This document shows positions 26,754 to 33,731 of a stretch of 48,230 nucleotides of DNA, in pieces. Numbering within the stretch: the stretch's first letter is position 1; each line of letters opens with the position of its first letter. The notes under the pieces are model-generated. The model saw only the letters and a program-made list of their open reading frames with translations, ran no database searches and was not told the DNA's origin. The translations under genes and the position numbers were made by a program. This stretch comes from a virus, in the IMG/VR virus record IMGVR_UViG_3300025133_000182, positions 1-48,230 of that record. One strand, given 5' to 3'.

Positions 26754-27274
26754 ACATTCTCCCTATTTTTTTCGGTCCAGTTTAATCTAAAAATATCTAC
26801 ATTTTCAAATTTATACGGTTTAACAGTGTGCGATTCTAAAATGTCAACAACGTTTACCCATTTCGGGTTCATTGTGTCACGTACATTATATACGCCATCT
26901 TTACCATTTGTTCCTTTAATTAAAATAAAGTCACCATAGTCGAATGGTCCGCCCCATCGTTTAAGTAGATTACGAGATAAAGCAACGTATTTATAATTAG
27001 ATGCGCTTTTAATACGAATCTTTGTACCGTCAGCTGTAATATTCGGTGTATCATCACACTGTATTTTATCTGGCTGATACATTGTAACGTCAACTTTTAT
27101 GCCGTGTTGATAGAACACCGACAGCCTTTCTGATAGGTCTTTGTTCTGCGCGGCCATATTTTCATAATGATCATGATAAATTTCTCTATGTTGATCCATA
27201 AAGTGTGTGGCTACATATCCGTTAACAGCCGTTACAATTGAAATTGCTAACAGATACTTATTTAGGTTTTTCAT
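26750..27274 (-). CDS. Membrane-anchored 3D-domain (RlpA-like) protein
   Basis: An N-terminal membrane anchor (YLLAISIVTAVNGYVATHF, about 7-25) is followed by a short coiled coil and a 3D/double-psi barrel domain at about 60-155: KVDVTMYQPDKIQCDDTPNI, TADGTKI, YVALSRNLLKRWGGPF, then GVYNVRDTMNPKWVNVVDIL. The conserved acidic residues of 3D domains are visible (DDT; RDTMN; VVDIL). These domains occur in peptidoglycan-cleaving transglycosylases, so a periplasmic cell-wall role in lysis or entry is likely. The start follows a 108-base leader. Confidence 0.75.
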   Translation of the reverse strand: MKNLNKYLLAISIVTAVNGYVATHFMDQHREIYHDHYENMAAQNKDLSERLSVFYQHGIKVDVTMYQPDKIQCDDTPNITADGTKIRIKSASNYKYVALSRNLLKRWGGPFDYGDFILIKGTNGKDGVYNVRDTMNPKWVNVVDILESHTVKPYKFENVDIFRLNWTEKNRENV

Positions 27275-27382
27275 TAGATTAAACGCTCCTTATTTCTGGT
27301 TATCGTTGATACAATCTAACTAGGATTTTCGTAATATGAAAGTGTTTTTTGTAACAATTTTGATGTTTTTTATCCTCAAGTA

Positions 27383-27676
27383 TTAATCTTCTTCCTCATC
27401 ATATCCAAGGTAATTATTATGACCTTGACTAAATGAATTTTGTTCTACTTCAAACTCTACTTCTTCTTTAAGTAATTCAATAGTATCCCAATCTTTGTCC
27501 GCAATCGCAGCTTCCAATTGAAGTAAAATATCTTTAAATGTTAACATATGCATACGCTCCATGGTTTTAGTTATATATCTTATTTTAGAGTTATTTGTTG
27601 AATAAAGTGGTATAGGTGTTACAGTAATCGTAGATACATCTGGACAACTGTTTAAGTAAGCAATATTAATGTTCAT
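27383..27676 (-). CDS. 97-aa hypothetical protein, acidic C-terminus
   Basis: The ATG follows the upstream stop directly (TAAATG), with AGAGG six bases before it. The N-terminal 40 residues are beta-like and the rest is an acidic helix (ILLQLEAAIADKDWDTIELL) ending YLGYDEEED. An internal Met near residue 39-44 is an alternative start. No family is recognised. Confidence 0.5.
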   Translation of the reverse strand: MNINIAYLNSCPDVSTITVTPIPLYSTNNSKIRYITKTMERMHMLTFKDILLQLEAAIADKDWDTIELLKEEVEFEVEQNSFSQGHNNYLGYDEEED

Positions 27677-27919
27677 TTATGCCTCTGCTAATTTGTATGT
27701 TAAATCATAAGAACTTAAAGGACGCTGTCTTGTTGCATAATAATAGTCCTGACATAAATGCATAAATAATTTCTTTGCGGTATCTTGAATATCAATATCC
27801 TCTCCGTCAAATTGATTTAACAACTCTTTATTATCCGTATGAAATGCTACTATTTCATTAAGAAAACCGTTCCAGTCTAATAACGGTTTATCAATGTCTT
27901 CAATTTCTGAGTAGTACAT
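27677..27919 (-). CDS. 80-aa hypothetical protein
   Basis: It is a small acidic helical protein (MYYSEIEDIDKPLLDWNGF at the start; AKKLFMHLCQDYYYATRQR near 48-66). One base separates its start from the stop of the 71-residue gene, and its stop abuts the following ATG, so it is part of a tight operon. No family is recognised. Confidence 0.6.
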   Translation of the reverse strand: MYYSEIEDIDKPLLDWNGFLNEIVAFHTDNKELLNQFDGEDIDIQDTAKKLFMHLCQDYYYATRQRPLSSYDLTYKLAEA

Positions 27920-27920
27920 T

Positions 27921-28136
27921 TTATTTTTTATCCTTTTCCATATTTTTCATAATAGTATTAATAGCTTCGTCACGTGCAACTGGCTTGACACTTGGCCGAA
28001 AGGTTGTAATTTTTCGTCCATTAATTGTCGGCATACCATAATCGTCAACACCAATATCCTTGACAACTACTTTTTTATTTTTAAATCTTCCTGTAAGTAT
28101 TGTATCACCTACTTCTATATTGATTGTTATTGGCAT
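27921..28136 (-). CDS. 71-aa small beta-barrel-like conserved phage protein
   Basis: The pattern GDTILTGRFKNKKVVVKDIG, then 'DYGMPTINGRKITTF', suggests a small SH3/KOW-like barrel followed by a C-terminal helix with a basic end (IMKNMEKDKK). From memory the 'GD-ILTGRFKNK-V-V' pattern is common among marine myovirus small ORFs. The role is unknown. Confidence 0.65.
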   Translation of the reverse strand: MPITINIEVGDTILTGRFKNKKVVVKDIGVDDYGMPTINGRKITTFRPSVKPVARDEAINTIMKNMEKDKK

Positions 28137-28137
28137 A

Positions 28138-28470
28138 TTATTTTCCTATAAGACCCTTATACATTTCTTCTGTATTAGCCTTTAATTCTTCTACTTCAAT
28201 GTCTAGTTTTTTAAGTGTAGCTTTTAAACTTCCAACTTGTACACGTTTAGATACTAACGTTAAGTGTTTTCTATCTTGTTTTCTAGAACCAAAGATATGA
28301 TCCGCTACTGGAAAAACAGTTTGTTCATAATCACCTTGGTCGAACCATGGCTCAGGTTTTCCAGATTCAAAACCAAGCGTTCTAGTATCTCCACCTGGCA
28401 ACCATCCTGTATCAGGTTCTCCAGGATCTGCACCGTATCCATTGTTATTCATTAATTCAAGCAACTTCAT
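28138..28470 (-). CDS. 110-aa hypothetical protein
   Basis: ATG 28470 is chosen; a TTG at 28485 would add five residues but lies too close to the AGGA to be used. It has a Gly/Pro/Asp-rich first half (LELMNNNGYGADPGEPDTGW) and a helical second half (LKATLKKLDIEVEELKANTE). The opening MKLLELM recalls the KLK-type peptide loosely. No family is recognised. Confidence 0.55.
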   Translation of the reverse strand: MKLLELMNNNGYGADPGEPDTGWLPGGDTRTLGFESGKPEPWFDQGDYEQTVFPVADHIFGSRKQDRKHLTLVSKRVQVGSLKATLKKLDIEVEELKANTEEMYKGLIGK

Positions 28471-28481
28471 ATTAATAACTA

Positions 28482-28691
28482 TCAATCCTCGCTATCTTTC
28501 ATCTTTATAATTTTGACCCGGGTTTCTTCAAGATATTTTATCCATTCAGATAATAGGTCAAGAATTTTGTTTTTTGAAATTTCGTGATCCTCATTGTCTA
28601 ATATTTTATCTACCCATTTTTTGTACATTGATAAATAGCCAGATAGCCATGTAGCTATTTCTGCCCTATTTGATTGCCATGATTTATTCAT
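28482..28691 (-). CDS. 69-aa helical protein
   Basis: The ATG at 28691 has GGAG six bases upstream and overlaps the previous stop by 4 bases; the longer frame to 28703 would need TTG. The product is all-helical with many Trp and Lys (NKSWQSNRAEIATWLSGYLS at the start; EWIKYLEETRVKIIKMKDSED region at the end). Function is unknown. Confidence 0.6.
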   Translation of the reverse strand: MNKSWQSNRAEIATWLSGYLSMYKKWVDKILDNEDHEISKNKILDLLSEWIKYLEETRVKIIKMKDSED

Positions 28692-29122
28692 TGTTGTCTC
28701 CAAAAATAAAGTTTGTATTTAAGTGCACGTATAAAGAAATAAAGGAGAAAAAAGCAATATAAAAATTTATCTCTTATTTTGTTTTTTGATGTGAATGTAA
28801 TTTCATCTCTTATCAATGTGTGGTCGTTATGTTTTCGTATCGTATGTCTATGCGACAAAAATTTTAATCCAAACAATGAGCCCTCTTTAAGAATGTCATT
28901 AAATATAACTTGTCTTGCGGATGTCGCGTAAGTTACTACTTTAAACGAAACATCTCCGGAAAATGGAATTTTTAAACCAATTGTTGCACCGCGGCGGATA
29001 CCCTTATAATGTGACACCTTTACTCCAATGGGTAAAAGGTATTTTAGTAGTCCACTCGTTCTACTTACAAAGGCTCGCTTTACATCAGCAAAAGGCGCTT
29101 TTACATTTGTATTAATTATCAT
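28688..29122 (-). CDS. SRPBCC (START/Bet v1-like) protein with hydrophobic C-terminus
   Basis: It opens like SRPBCC ligand-binding proteins (INTNVKAPFADVKRAFVSRT). The C-terminal half carries the family pattern 'DILKEGSLFGLKFLSHRHTI' followed by 'TLIRDEITFTSKN' (about 76-112). These proteins form a helix-grip cavity for hydrophobic ligands. Unusually, the last 30 residues are hydrophobic (FLYCFFLLYFFIRALKYKLYF), suggesting membrane association. The ligand and role in infection are unknown. Confidence 0.6.
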   Translation of the reverse strand: MIINTNVKAPFADVKRAFVSRTSGLLKYLLPIGVKVSHYKGIRRGATIGLKIPFSGDVSFKVVTYATSARQVIFNDILKEGSLFGLKFLSHRHTIRKHNDHTLIRDEITFTSKNKIRDKFLYCFFLLYFFIRALKYKLYFWRQQ

Positions 29123-29134
29123 TATGATCCTTAA

Positions 29135-29266
29135 TTATTTAAACAATAGATAGAGGTAACCTCCCGCTAAAGCAATCATACCAGCCATTTTGAGATATGC
29201 AATTATCTCATCGGTGCGCGTAAATGTTACGGGTTTCTTTCTTTGATATCGTTTGTCTCTTATCAT
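29135..29266 (-). CDS. 43-aa basic membrane peptide
   Basis: The frame from ATG 29266 encodes a basic N-terminus (MIRDKRYQRKKPVTFTR) and one membrane segment (AGMIALAGGYLYLLF). It fills the gap between two genes. The ribosome-binding site is weak (AAGG about 12 bases away). It is likely real but small; function unknown. Confidence 0.5.
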   Translation of the reverse strand: MIRDKRYQRKKPVTFTRTDEIIAYLKMAGMIALAGGYLYLLFK

Positions 29267-29289
29267 ATTAATACATATAACCTTTTTTG

Positions 29290-29652
29290 TTATTCAATGG
29301 TGCTCCACCTACGAGAAGACCATGCTTCACCGGTGTTTGGTAACTTAATTAACTGATAAACATTATCATCGATTTTAAATGGTTCATTGTGCGCAAACGG
29401 ATTTGTCTCTTCAAATACAACGCGTTCTATTAAAATCTCATGGATCTCTTGTCGATGTACATCAGGAATAGTAAGAAATAATGTCGGCTCAATAAGTTCT
29501 ATTGATATCTGACAATACTGGTCATGACTCGGTATCAATCTGTATGGTACTACTTCTAAAGATTGTCCAAACGCGTTGTTTAAGCAACAACACAATAATA
29601 TTATTAACCACGTAATAACAGAAGTTTTTTTCGGTAAATAATCAATCATCAT
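29290..29652 (-). CDS. Exported 120-aa protein
   Basis: Residues 1-29 form a signal peptide with a hydrophobic core (VITWLIILLCCCLNNAFG), preceded by a basic KK. A lipobox is not clear despite three cysteines. The mature 90 residues are beta-rich (LEVVPYRLIPSHDQYCQISI). TGGAG lies five bases before the first ATG. It overlaps the previous gene by 11 bases. Function is unknown; a periplasmic location is expected. Confidence 0.6.
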   Translation of the reverse strand: MMIDYLPKKTSVITWLIILLCCCLNNAFGQSLEVVPYRLIPSHDQYCQISIELIEPTLFLTIPDVHRQEIHEILIERVVFEETNPFAHNEPFKIDDNVYQLIKLPNTGEAWSSRRWSTIE

Positions 29653-30007
29653 GCCACTCCATTTGTTGTATCTGTTCCCAATCAGGTTCTAAATTCGCAT
29701 TGATTTTAATATTAAATTTTTCTAATTTATATCTCTTCCACATTTTGTTTAAAACCCTATAAGTAGGTTTAGTCCATTGAATGTCATCACCGTTCATTGT
29801 AATGTTATACATATTATCTACACATTCCCAATCGGTTTGTTTCCAAAGTAATATACCTTCATTCCCAGTCCCCTTTTTCCCCCAAGTCTCTTTAGCATTT
29901 TTCATATTATCATAGCCATGCACTTCTGCCCAATCTTCTATACGGCATCTTAATAAGAGCAGTTTTTCGCATAAAGCTTTTCTAGTTATTTTATATTCAG
30001 ACAACAT
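29642..30007 (-). CDS. 121-aa hypothetical protein
   Basis: It is a helical, Trp- and Lys-rich cytoplasmic protein (KALCEKLLLLRCRIEDWAEV; ETWGKKGTGNEGILLWKQTD; NKMWKRYKLEKFNIKINAN). It overlaps the deformylase gene by 22 bases, larger than usual here, so the start is uncertain. No family is recognised. Confidence 0.55.
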   Translation of the reverse strand: MLSEYKITRKALCEKLLLLRCRIEDWAEVHGYDNMKNAKETWGKKGTGNEGILLWKQTDWECVDNMYNITMNGDDIQWTKPTYRVLNKMWKRYKLEKFNIKINANLEPDWEQIQQMEWHDD

Positions 30008-30579
30008 TTTTTATATTTCTTTCCGGAGTCGCAAGGACATATGTCATTACGTCCAGGCTTCTTGACTGCTCGTACGGTGATGTCTCTCTTTCTATCCATG
30101 CATACTAGGCCATTCAAGTGATCTATCTCATGTTGTACACATATAGACTCTAACATTCTAAGCTCACGGTCCTCTTTATGCTCATCGTCTTCCCAAGATC
30201 CCTTTGCATTTGGCTGTATTTCACATCCACTAAAAAGCAAGGTGCCTTCAACATTGGCTGAAGTGATCTGTACTGTCTCAAATCGCGTTGTAATTACACT
30301 TTTACCTGGAAATGATAAACATCCTTCAACAAAATTAACTTCATCGTGAGCATCAATTACTTTCGGGTTTATGAGTACAATTGGTTCCCGAACATTAACC
30401 ACAGCAACAGCAGCGTCGATACCCACTTGATTAGCCGCCAAACCAATACCGTCTTTTCGTTCATTGAGTATGTTGAATAATTCTGCAGCGATTTCCATTC
30501 CTTCTTCAATAGATACCTCCTTTAATTTTTTATTGATAACAGGGTTATCATGTTTTAAACAATTAATTACTTTTTTCAA
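29986..30579 (-). CDS. def: Peptide deformylase fused to a C-terminal SEC-C zinc motif
   Basis: All three deformylase motifs are present: GIGLAANQ (44-51; the usual Pro is Asn), EGCLS (85-89; C87 binds metal) and QHEIDHL (149-155; H150 and H154 bind metal, E151 is catalytic). Between motifs II and III there is an acidic insertion (about 120-138). Residues 176-193 (GRNDICPCDSGKKYKKCC) form a SEC-C zinc motif, as at the C-terminus of SecA. Phage deformylases process N-formyl-Met of phage or host proteins; the SEC-C tail may tether it to ribosomes or SecB. The start is TTG 30579 with AAAGGA eight bases before it. Confidence 0.88.
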   Translation of the reverse strand: MKKVINCLKHDNPVINKKLKEVSIEEGMEIAAELFNILNERKDGIGLAANQVGIDAAVAVVNVREPIVLINPKVIDAHDEVNFVEGCLSFPGKSVITTRFETVQITSANVEGTLLFSGCEIQPNAKGSWEDDEHKEDRELRMLESICVQHEIDHLNGLVCMDRKRDITVRAVKKPGRNDICPCDSGKKYKKCCLNIK

Positions 30580-30733
30580 CAGATAATTCCTTTAAAGTAC
30601 CTAGATTCAAATTAGCGTGGCTGGCAAAATCTTCTGCATCTTTTTTATCTTTAGCAAGAAACGTATAACCTTCATCAGTTGTCCATTTTTTCATATCATT
30701 CCATTGCCCGGATTTTTTAGTTTTTGTTTTCAT
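30563..30733 (-). CDS. Small basic protein, 56 aa
   Basis: ATG 30733 is favoured because AAGGA lies nine bases before it; an ATG at 30766 has no such site. The product is Lys-rich at the start (MKTKTKKSGQWNDMKKWTT) and then helical (FLAKDKKDAEDFASHANLNL). It overlaps the TTG-started deformylase gene by 17 bases. Function is unknown. Confidence 0.55.
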   Translation of the reverse strand: MKTKTKKSGQWNDMKKWTTDEGYTFLAKDKKDAEDFASHANLNLGTLKELSVEKSN

Positions 30734-30902
30734 TGATTGTTTCCTTGTAACATTTATTGATAACATCTTGAGTTATATTTCTTTTCTTAAACGCATCGTG
30801 TCTAGACATGTAAGTTAATGGAACATCCGCTAGTGAGGGCGGTCTTCCCCATTCATCACACATTATAGTTTGATTTAACCACTGTTTTTTTGTTAACGGC
30901 AT
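30717..30902 (-). CDS. 61-aa hypothetical protein
   Basis: It begins MPLTKKQWLNQTIMCDEWGR and contains PPSLADVPLTYMSRHDAFKK. Its ATG immediately follows the stop of the zinc-ribbon gene. No family is recognised. Confidence 0.6.
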   Translation of the reverse strand: MPLTKKQWLNQTIMCDEWGRPPSLADVPLTYMSRHDAFKKRNITQDVINKCYKETINENKN

Positions 30903-31394
30903 TTAATCGTCTCCTTTTTTAATATCGCCATTTAAAAATTCTTTCTGTTTAGCTATTGCTTCTTTAACAGAAAGCTTCTTGGCACGTTTAGCTGCTTTTT
31001 GCTTCTTAGCTCTATTCAATAGTTTACGTTTTTCTTTTCTTTTGTTTGTAGCTTTTTTAGCTTTACGTTTTAGCTTAAGTGCTTCTAAATCCGTGATAGG
31101 TCGAGTACCTTTTAACTCCGCCATCTCTTTACCTTTATAAAATACGTTACCGTCTGAGTCTACAAATTCCGCCATCCATCTCCAACCGCGCGGCTTCTTA
31201 GGACCTCTAGCCTTATTGCCGGTAAGTCCAAATAACCTATTCTTTTCATCTTCTGAAAGCAATGCTAGTGTTCTTTTAGTTGTACAGTAACTGCATACGC
31301 CGCCTTTAGCGTCTTGATTTATCTCCATAAACCTATTACAGTCATTGCATTCAACCGTTTTAAATCCAGTTTCTTCTATTAAATAATCATTCAT
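30903..31394 (-). CDS. Zinc-ribbon protein with basic C-terminus
   Basis: Two CxxC pairs form a zinc ribbon at about 16-37 (CNDCNRF and CSYC). The middle carries GWRWMAEFVDSDGNVFYKGK (about 70-89), a pattern I associate with a conserved marine phage protein. Residues 107-145 are extremely Lys/Arg-rich (KLKRKAKKATNKRKEKRKLL), suggesting nucleic-acid binding. It is the first gene after one copy of the six-fold bipartite promoter element. Confidence 0.68.
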   Translation of the reverse strand: MNDYLIEETGFKTVECNDCNRFMEINQDAKGGVCSYCTTKRTLALLSEDEKNRLFGLTGNKARGPKKPRGWRWMAEFVDSDGNVFYKGKEMAELKGTRPITDLEALKLKRKAKKATNKRKEKRKLLNRAKKQKAAKRAKKLSVKEAIAKQKEFLNGDIKKGDD

Positions 31395-31425
31395 GTGTTG
31401 TAACCCTTTATTTTATTAATTTATG

Positions 31426-31465
31426 TACGGTCTAACCTAACATAAAAAAACGACAAGCCAAAGAC
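31426..31465 (-). promoter_or_regulatory. Bipartite promoter-like element, copy 1
   Basis: The minus strand reads GTCTTTGG, 17 bases, then TTAGGTTAGACCGTA, ending 32 bases before the zinc-ribbon gene. The downstream -10-like hexamer is TACATA here. A stop codon of the 36-aa gene lies just outside it in the conserved CGTAAA segment. Confidence 0.7.
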
Positions 31466-31467
31466 CT

Positions 31468-31578
31468 TTACGAAAGATCTTTAGAAATATCTTTGTTTAA
31501 TTGAATCTTTTCAGCCTGTCTACTTTTTTTCTTTTTAGATTTAATAATCTTTGTAGTAGGTATAGGAAAATCGCTCAT
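31468..31578 (-). CDS. 36-aa basic peptide
   Basis: ATG 31578 opens a 36-residue frame (MSDFPIPTTKIIKSKKKKS, then a Lys-rich tail ending SKDLS) between the membrane protein gene and promoter copy 1. Eight bases separate it from the upstream stop. It is small but compact and in the operon pattern; function unknown. Confidence 0.45.
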   Translation of the reverse strand: MSDFPIPTTKIIKSKKKKSRQAEKIQLNKDISKDLS

Positions 31579-31585
31579 TTTCAAT

Positions 31586-32488
31586 TTATGTATTTTCTTT
31601 TTCTTCATTTGGTCTTAAGTCTATACCGCCCTTTAATACTTCGGCCGTCTTATTTATTTCATTAATTTTTTGTTCTCGATTTCTATTTGTTAAATCAATC
31701 TTTGGTGATGGATCTTTTTTCTTGCCGTCATATACTGCCCACCAACGTTTCTTTTTAGACTTTATAATAGGCACTTCTGATTTAGATAATTCAAATGCCA
31801 TATTTGCCGCAATAACAAGAGATACTGCTAGCGGGTCAAATACAAATATTAGTATGAATATAAACCACTTAACGACCGTGTCTATTTCTGTATTAAATAT
31901 TCGTGCTAAATAGATAGCCGGCCCAACATCAACGCCAGTGTCTACAAGCTCTGATTTAAGATCACCAATTTCTTGTTTAATGTTTAGTGTTTGTTTATTC
32001 ATTTCATTGATTTGTGGTTGATATTCTTCTCTTAACTTCTTACGTGCTGTACGATAGTTATCTGGCATTTCAGTAATTGCGGTTTCTAATTCTTTTTTTA
32101 GAAACTTCTTATCTTCTGTTAATTGTTTTAACTGATCTTCCTTAAACATTAATATAGTTGATTGTTTTTCAAATGTAGTTGTTGCGCCTTGATAAGCATT
32201 TGACAAATAACCAAATATACCTGCCGATGTTATTATGATAAGAATAACGGTGCCGGCAAGTAAATAGTTCTTAAGGAATCTAGGAACTTTGTCCCAGTAT
32301 CTATAAAGAAATGAGGCTGTCACTAACTTAGCGAATTCTAAAGAACCCGCCATGATGACTACACTCATCTGAGCGCCGGCAAATAGTTTTGATAGTCCAA
32401 ATACAGAAAAGAACGCCGCACTAAACGCTACAGCTCCAGCGGACATTGCAACTATATACGGAAATATTTTTGATTGTATAAAGTCCAT
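31586..32488 (-). CDS. Four-helix membrane protein with central coiled coil
   Basis: There are membrane segments at about 10-32, 37-56, 73-95 (AGTVILIIITSAGIFGYL) and 205-232 (FIFILIFVFDPLAVSLVIAA). A coiled coil of about 75 residues (KEDQLKQLTEDKKFLKKEL region, 105-180) lies between the third and fourth. The C-terminus is basic and polar. From memory, proteins with the 'VFDPLAVSLVIAAN' segment are found in many marine myoviruses with unknown role. Membrane remodelling or superinfection control is possible but unproven. Confidence 0.65.
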   Translation of the reverse strand: MDFIQSKIFPYIVAMSAGAVAFSAAFFSVFGLSKLFAGAQMSVVIMAGSLEFAKLVTASFLYRYWDKVPRFLKNYLLAGTVILIIITSAGIFGYLSNAYQGATTTFEKQSTILMFKEDQLKQLTEDKKFLKKELETAITEMPDNYRTARKKLREEYQPQINEMNKQTLNIKQEIGDLKSELVDTGVDVGPAIYLARIFNTEIDTVVKWFIFILIFVFDPLAVSLVIAANMAFELSKSEVPIIKSKKKRWWAVYDGKKKDPSPKIDLTNRNREQKINEINKTAEVLKGGIDLRPNEEKENT

Positions 32489-32496
32489 GATCTATA

Positions 32497-32682
32497 TTAA
32501 ATATCAACAAATGAAGCATTTATAATCTTTTGGCAAAAATAATAGGTGTTACCATTTCTGATAACTGTATCTACATTCCACTTATCTTTCCAATAAGGTC
32601 CGCCTAGTATGTCTGTAGCTTCTACTGGCTGCGTTCCTTTTATGTAATATAATACATCGTTTATTTCGATTATTTTTTTCAT
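32497..32682 (-). CDS. 61-aa hypothetical protein under a hairpin leader
   Basis: It begins MKKIIEINDVLYYIKGTQP and is beta-rich (RNGNTYYFCQKI near the end). It is the last gene of the Hsp20-tRNA-Gly unit. Its ribosome-binding site (GTGGGAGG, nine bases before ATG) lies inside the 3' arm of a long hairpin, so translation may be conditional. Function is unknown. Confidence 0.6.
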   Translation of the reverse strand: MKKIIEINDVLYYIKGTQPVEATDILGGPYWKDKWNVDTVIRNGNTYYFCQKIINASFVDI

Positions 32683-32691
32683 ATTAGTGGG

Positions 32692-32752
32692 CCTCCCACC
32701 TCGGTAGTCTAACTACTCCGAAAAGAAGTCATTTACTACGGAGGTTGGGAGG
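32692..32752 (-). promoter_or_regulatory. RNA hairpin sequestering a ribosome-binding site, with an alternative fold
   Basis: In the minus-strand transcript, bases 32752-32736 pair with 32707-32692 to give a stem of about 16 bp with one bulge and one mismatch (CCTCCCAACCTCCGTAG with CTACCGAGGTGGGAGG). The GGGAGG of the 3' arm is the apparent Shine-Dalgarno of the 61-residue gene. A shorter stem within 32701-32720 (CGGAGTAG with CTACCG) would compete for the 3' arm and free the GGGAGG. There is no U-run, so it is not an intrinsic terminator. It starts 4 bases after the tRNA. Confidence 0.55.
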
Positions 32753-32756
32753 TTGA

Positions 32757-32826
32757 GCGAGTAGACAGAATCGAACTGACATCACCAGCTTGGAAGGCTG
32801 GGGTATTACCGCTATACGATACTCGC
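32757..32826 (-). tRNA. tRNA-Gly (anticodon UCC)
   Basis: The 70-base minus-strand sequence folds as a tRNA. The acceptor is GCGAGTA/TACTCGC, the D-stem GTAT/ATAC, and the anticodon stem CCAGC/GCTGG with loop CTTCCAA (anticodon TCC, bases 32794-32792). The T-arm is GTCAG-TTCGATT-CTGTC with one U-U mismatch. No CCA is encoded. It lies between hsp20 and a hairpin-controlled small gene, and may help translate GGA codons. Confidence 0.93.
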
Positions 32827-32844
32827 TTACGTAACCGTTTTCTT

Positions 32845-33315
32845 TTATGCTATGCTAACAAAGCTTTTCTTTGGTTGTTTTTCTTCGAGCTTTGGAATCT
32901 CGATAGATAAAATACCACCTTTAAACTTCGCCTCAACACTATCTCCATCTAACTTATCTCCAAGTTTAAATGAACGTTCAAAAGCAGAATGCTTTAATTC
33001 GCGTCTCAAAACCGTAGCACCTTCATCTTCATCGAATCCATGCTTACTTCCTTTGATTGTCATAACTCCTTCTTCAACTTCGACGTTGAGGTTCTTTTTA
33101 TCTATTCCTGGAATCTCTGCAACAACTTCAACCTTATCGTCATATTCATATACATTAACTTTTGGGTATGCGGTTCCTGAGAATGGATTAACACCAACCG
33201 TTTTTGCAACTTCTGGAAAGTTATCTTCAAACATACTATCAAATAGTTTGTCGAAAGGTGTTAAAAAATTATCTCGTGTAATACCAGGAAAACTGGTAAA
33301 TCTAACTAAGCTCAT
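32845..33315 (-). CDS. Hsp20 / alpha-crystallin small heat-shock protein
   Basis: The 156-residue protein has the alpha-crystallin domain at about 47-145: PKVNVYEYDDKVEVVAEIPG, then IDKKNLNVEVEEGVMTIKGS, and ELKHSAFERSFKLGDKLDGD, with the 'GILSIEIPK' strand near 137. The N-terminus carries the 'FDKLFDSMFED' segment. Small heat-shock proteins hold unfolded proteins; T4-like marine phages often carry one, presumably to aid virion assembly. It has AAGGAG before ATG and a sigma70-like promoter about 75-100 bases upstream. Confidence 0.92.
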   Translation of the reverse strand: MSLVRFTSFPGITRDNFLTPFDKLFDSMFEDNFPEVAKTVGVNPFSGTAYPKVNVYEYDDKVEVVAEIPGIDKKNLNVEVEEGVMTIKGSKHGFDEDEGATVLRRELKHSAFERSFKLGDKLDGDSVEAKFKGGILSIEIPKLEEKQPKKSFVSIA

Positions 33316-33389
33316 TGTGTTTCTCCTTTGTTATTCATTGAACTAACTGAGTACCTAACCATTTAGCGTACTCATACTATATAGAGAAA

Positions 33390-33418
33390 AAAGTATGCCA
33401 TAATAATTGATATGTCAA
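33390..33418 (-). promoter_or_regulatory. Sigma70-like promoter for the Hsp20-tRNA unit
   Basis: The minus strand has TTGACA, 17 bases, TACTTT, followed by an 80-base leader to the Hsp20 ATG. The spacer and -35 are ideal and the -10 is weak. TGACAGTTTGACA overlaps the -35 as a direct repeat of TGACA. Unlike the other promoters here it looks host-type. Confidence 0.5.
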
Positions 33419-33435
33419 ACTGTCATACTATAATG

Positions 33436-33720
33436 TCATTTTAATTGTATATTGAGACATCTTGCTACCATTATAAATGTAGTATCCCATTTCCTTTTCT
33501 TATAATTGTCCAACGCAGTTGTAGCTAGAACTCGGGTAACGGGTTTTGAAATAATTTTATCAAGGTATGTAATGTATTCGGTATCTGATTTAGCGCACTG
33601 TTCTGTCACTTTTAATACTTCTTTGAACTCAACAAATGCTCTCATAGTAGAGCTTAAGTGATGCGTCGTTTCCGCCATAAGAATAAATTGTTCGTATGGT
33701 GATATGTGTTTTAGATCCAT
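33436..33720 (-). CDS. 94-aa helical hypothetical protein
   Basis: It is all-helical (MDLKHISPYEQFILMAETTH; RAFVEFKEVLKVTEQCAKSD; RVLATTALDNYKKRKWDTTF). It lies upstream of the Hsp20 unit with a 120-base gap after its stop. No family is recognised. Confidence 0.58.
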   Translation of the reverse strand: MDLKHISPYEQFILMAETTHHLSSTMRAFVEFKEVLKVTEQCAKSDTEYITYLDKIISKPVTRVLATTALDNYKKRKWDTTFIMVARCLNIQLK

Positions 33721-33731
33721 GTGTGGTTCCT

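Noticed and set aside
27300-27370. Seventh copy of the bipartite promoter before the 3D-domain gene
   Set aside because: GTTAGA..GTA is present, but the upstream block and the 17-bp spacing are not.
32692-32752. Intrinsic terminator after tRNA-Gly
   Set aside because: The stem is long and strong, but no U-run follows; its 3' arm contains the SD of the next gene, so regulation is likelier.
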